From Paracoccaceae bacterium (lineage in GTDB: Bacteria; Pseudomonadota; Alphaproteobacteria; Rhodobacterales; Rhodobacteraceae): a stretch of 15,282 nucleotides of DNA. The position numbers and the translations under genes are program-made. Numbering within the stretch: the stretch's first letter is position 1; each line of letters opens with the position of its first letter. The stretch covers positions 6,633 to 21,914 of the forward strand of contig DQCI01000079.1 of NCBI GenBank assembly GCA_003545125.1, read 5' to 3'. The notes beneath the pieces are model-generated. The model saw only the letters and a program-made list of their open reading frames with translations, had not been told where the DNA came from and did not search any database. Shown piece after piece: positions 14,505 to 15,282 of the stretch.

Positions 14505-14891
14505 TCACAGGCGCCCAGTGACGGCTTCGATCGCCTGGATCAGGTCTTTTGGCTGGAACGGTTTCGCCAGGAAGTTGTTCATGCCGAGCTTTTTGCCCGT
14601 TTCGACGGTCTGACGATCGGCCTTGCCGGTGATCAGCAGAAACCCGACCTGTTTTGTCTTCGGGGTGGTGCGCAGGGCATGAAGGAGCTGGAGACCGTTC
14701 ATCCCCGGCATGTTCATGTCCGAAATGACGAGGTGGACGGGCCAGGTGGCGATTCGCTGCAATGCGCTCATGCCGTCGGCGGCGCTTTCGACTTGGCGGA
14801 TGCCGACCTCGTCGAGCGCCTGCGTGATGAGCCCGCGGCTCGTCGACATGTCGTCGACCACGATGATCCGAAGTTGGTCACGCAATGCCAT
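14505..14891 (-). CDS. cheY: Chemotaxis response regulator CheY
   Basis: A stand-alone receiver domain of 128 residues, the usual length for CheY. It is phosphorylated by CheA and in that form binds the flagellar motor switch or acts as a phosphate sink. The acidic pair is D13/D14 in IIVVDDMSTSRG, the phosphoacceptor D58 in VISDMNMPGMNG, the conserved Thr T88 in LLITGKAD and Lys K110 in NFLAKPFQ. The MNMPGMNG loop and AKPF are typical of CheY rather than a transcriptional regulator, and there is no output domain. Its ATG is three bases after the cheR stop, and AAGGG lies nine bases upstream. Which of the cell's CheY proteins (motor-binding or sink) this is cannot be told from the sequence. 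Confidence 0.95.
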   Translation of the reverse strand: MALRDQLRIIVVDDMSTSRGLITQALDEVGIRQVESAADGMSALQRIATWPVHLVISDMNMPGMNGLQLLHALRTTPKTKQVGFLLITGKADRQTVETGKKLGMNNFLAKPFQPKDLIQAIEAVTGRL

Positions 14892-14894
14892 TCA

Positions 14895-15282
14895 TCAATA
14901 CCCTTGGGTCAAAGTGTCGGTCGTCCAGGGCACGCCCGGTGAGCGGTCGACATTTTGATAGGCCGTGACACCGCGTCCGTTGAACTGCGCCTGCATGCCG
15001 CTCGAAAGCCGCTCTGAGTGGCCAATGAACAGCCACCCTCCGGGCGTGAGCTGGTCGGAGAAGCGTCGCCACAAGCGGTCCTGCGTCCCGGCATCGAAAT
15101 AGATGACGACATTGCGGCAGAAGATGGCGTCGAACCGGCCGCGCATCGGCCAGTTCTCCTGGAGGTTCAGAACCCGGAACTGGACCGCATTTCGCAGCAC
15201 GTCGTTGGCGCGCCAAACCGGCTCCTTCGGGGCCGGAACCCTTTCGAAATACCGCGCCCGCGCGCTGTCCGGAAGTCCCGAC
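14895..15282 (-). CDS. cheR: Chemotaxis protein methyltransferase CheR, C-terminal part
   Basis: The frame is open to the window edge and gives the last 128 residues. CheR uses S-adenosylmethionine to methylate receptor glutamates, opposing CheB. Visible are the start of the methyltransferase second half, VLRNAVQFRVLNLQENWPMR, then GRFDAIFCRNVVIYFDAGTQ (the FDxIFCRNVxIYF signature), FSDQLTPGGWLFIGHSERL and the tail ending TDTLTQGY. The N-terminal helical domain and the glycine-rich SAM loop lie outside the window. It is followed after three bases by cheY, so it heads at least the cheR-cheY-DxxxQ protein group here. Genes further upstream, where cheA and cheW might be, are not visible. Confidence 0.96.
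   Translation of the reverse strand, partial: SGLPDSARARYFERVPAPKEPVWRANDVLRNAVQFRVLNLQENWPMRGRFDAIFCRNVVIYFDAGTQDRLWRRFSDQLTPGGWLFIGHSERLSSGMQAQFNGRGVTAYQNVDRSPGVPWTTDTLTQGY

Overview
The window is about 15.3 kb of very GC-rich DNA. It reads as the chromosome of an alphaproteobacterium, most likely a Rhodobacterales (Roseobacter/Rhodobacter-type) species. The reasons are the olsB-olsA ornithine-lipid pair, a YqaA-DsbB pair, a CheR-CheY-MCP-CheB-CheD chemotaxis cluster with a short helical protein after CheY, and protein sequences that look typical of that order. These assignments come from reading motifs; no database search was made.

Region 1 (1-4168) is housekeeping. It holds the 3' end of a DUF3553-type small protein, the translationally coupled ornithine-lipid genes olsB and olsA (+), a GC-rich repeat-filled convergent spacer, a divergent ThiE-like protein (-), a TfoX N-terminal-domain protein (-), and a divergently oriented TrmJ-type tRNA 2'-O-methyltransferase (+).

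Region 2 (4297-6323) has a coupled membrane pair, YqaA-like then DsbB-like (-). Divergent from it is a YpfJ-type neutral zinc metallopeptidase gene (+) whose reading frame breaks near its 3' end, with the expected C-terminus continuing in the -1 frame.

Region 3 (6527-8218) is a small mobile-element scar. A complete tRNA-Leu(CAA) with its own promoter is followed by a tyrosine recombinase (integrase) gene in pieces across several frames. A 13-bp copy of the tRNA 3' end lies just beyond the integrase remnant, so the scar may be what is left of an element that integrated at the tRNA.

Region 4 (8219-15282) is a chemotaxis cluster read on the minus strand: cheR (cut by the window edge), cheY, a small helical protein with a CheZ-like DxxxQ motif, a 1.6-kb stretch with no recognisable gene, a double-PAS methyl-accepting chemotaxis protein, cheB and cheD. 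CheR and CheB set receptor methylation, CheD deamidates receptors, CheY carries the output signal, and the DxxxQ protein is a candidate CheY-P phosphatase. CheA and CheW are not in the window. The 1.6-kb stretch contains a strong terminator facing the opposite way and a 12-bp tandem repeat; what it encodes, if anything, could not be determined.
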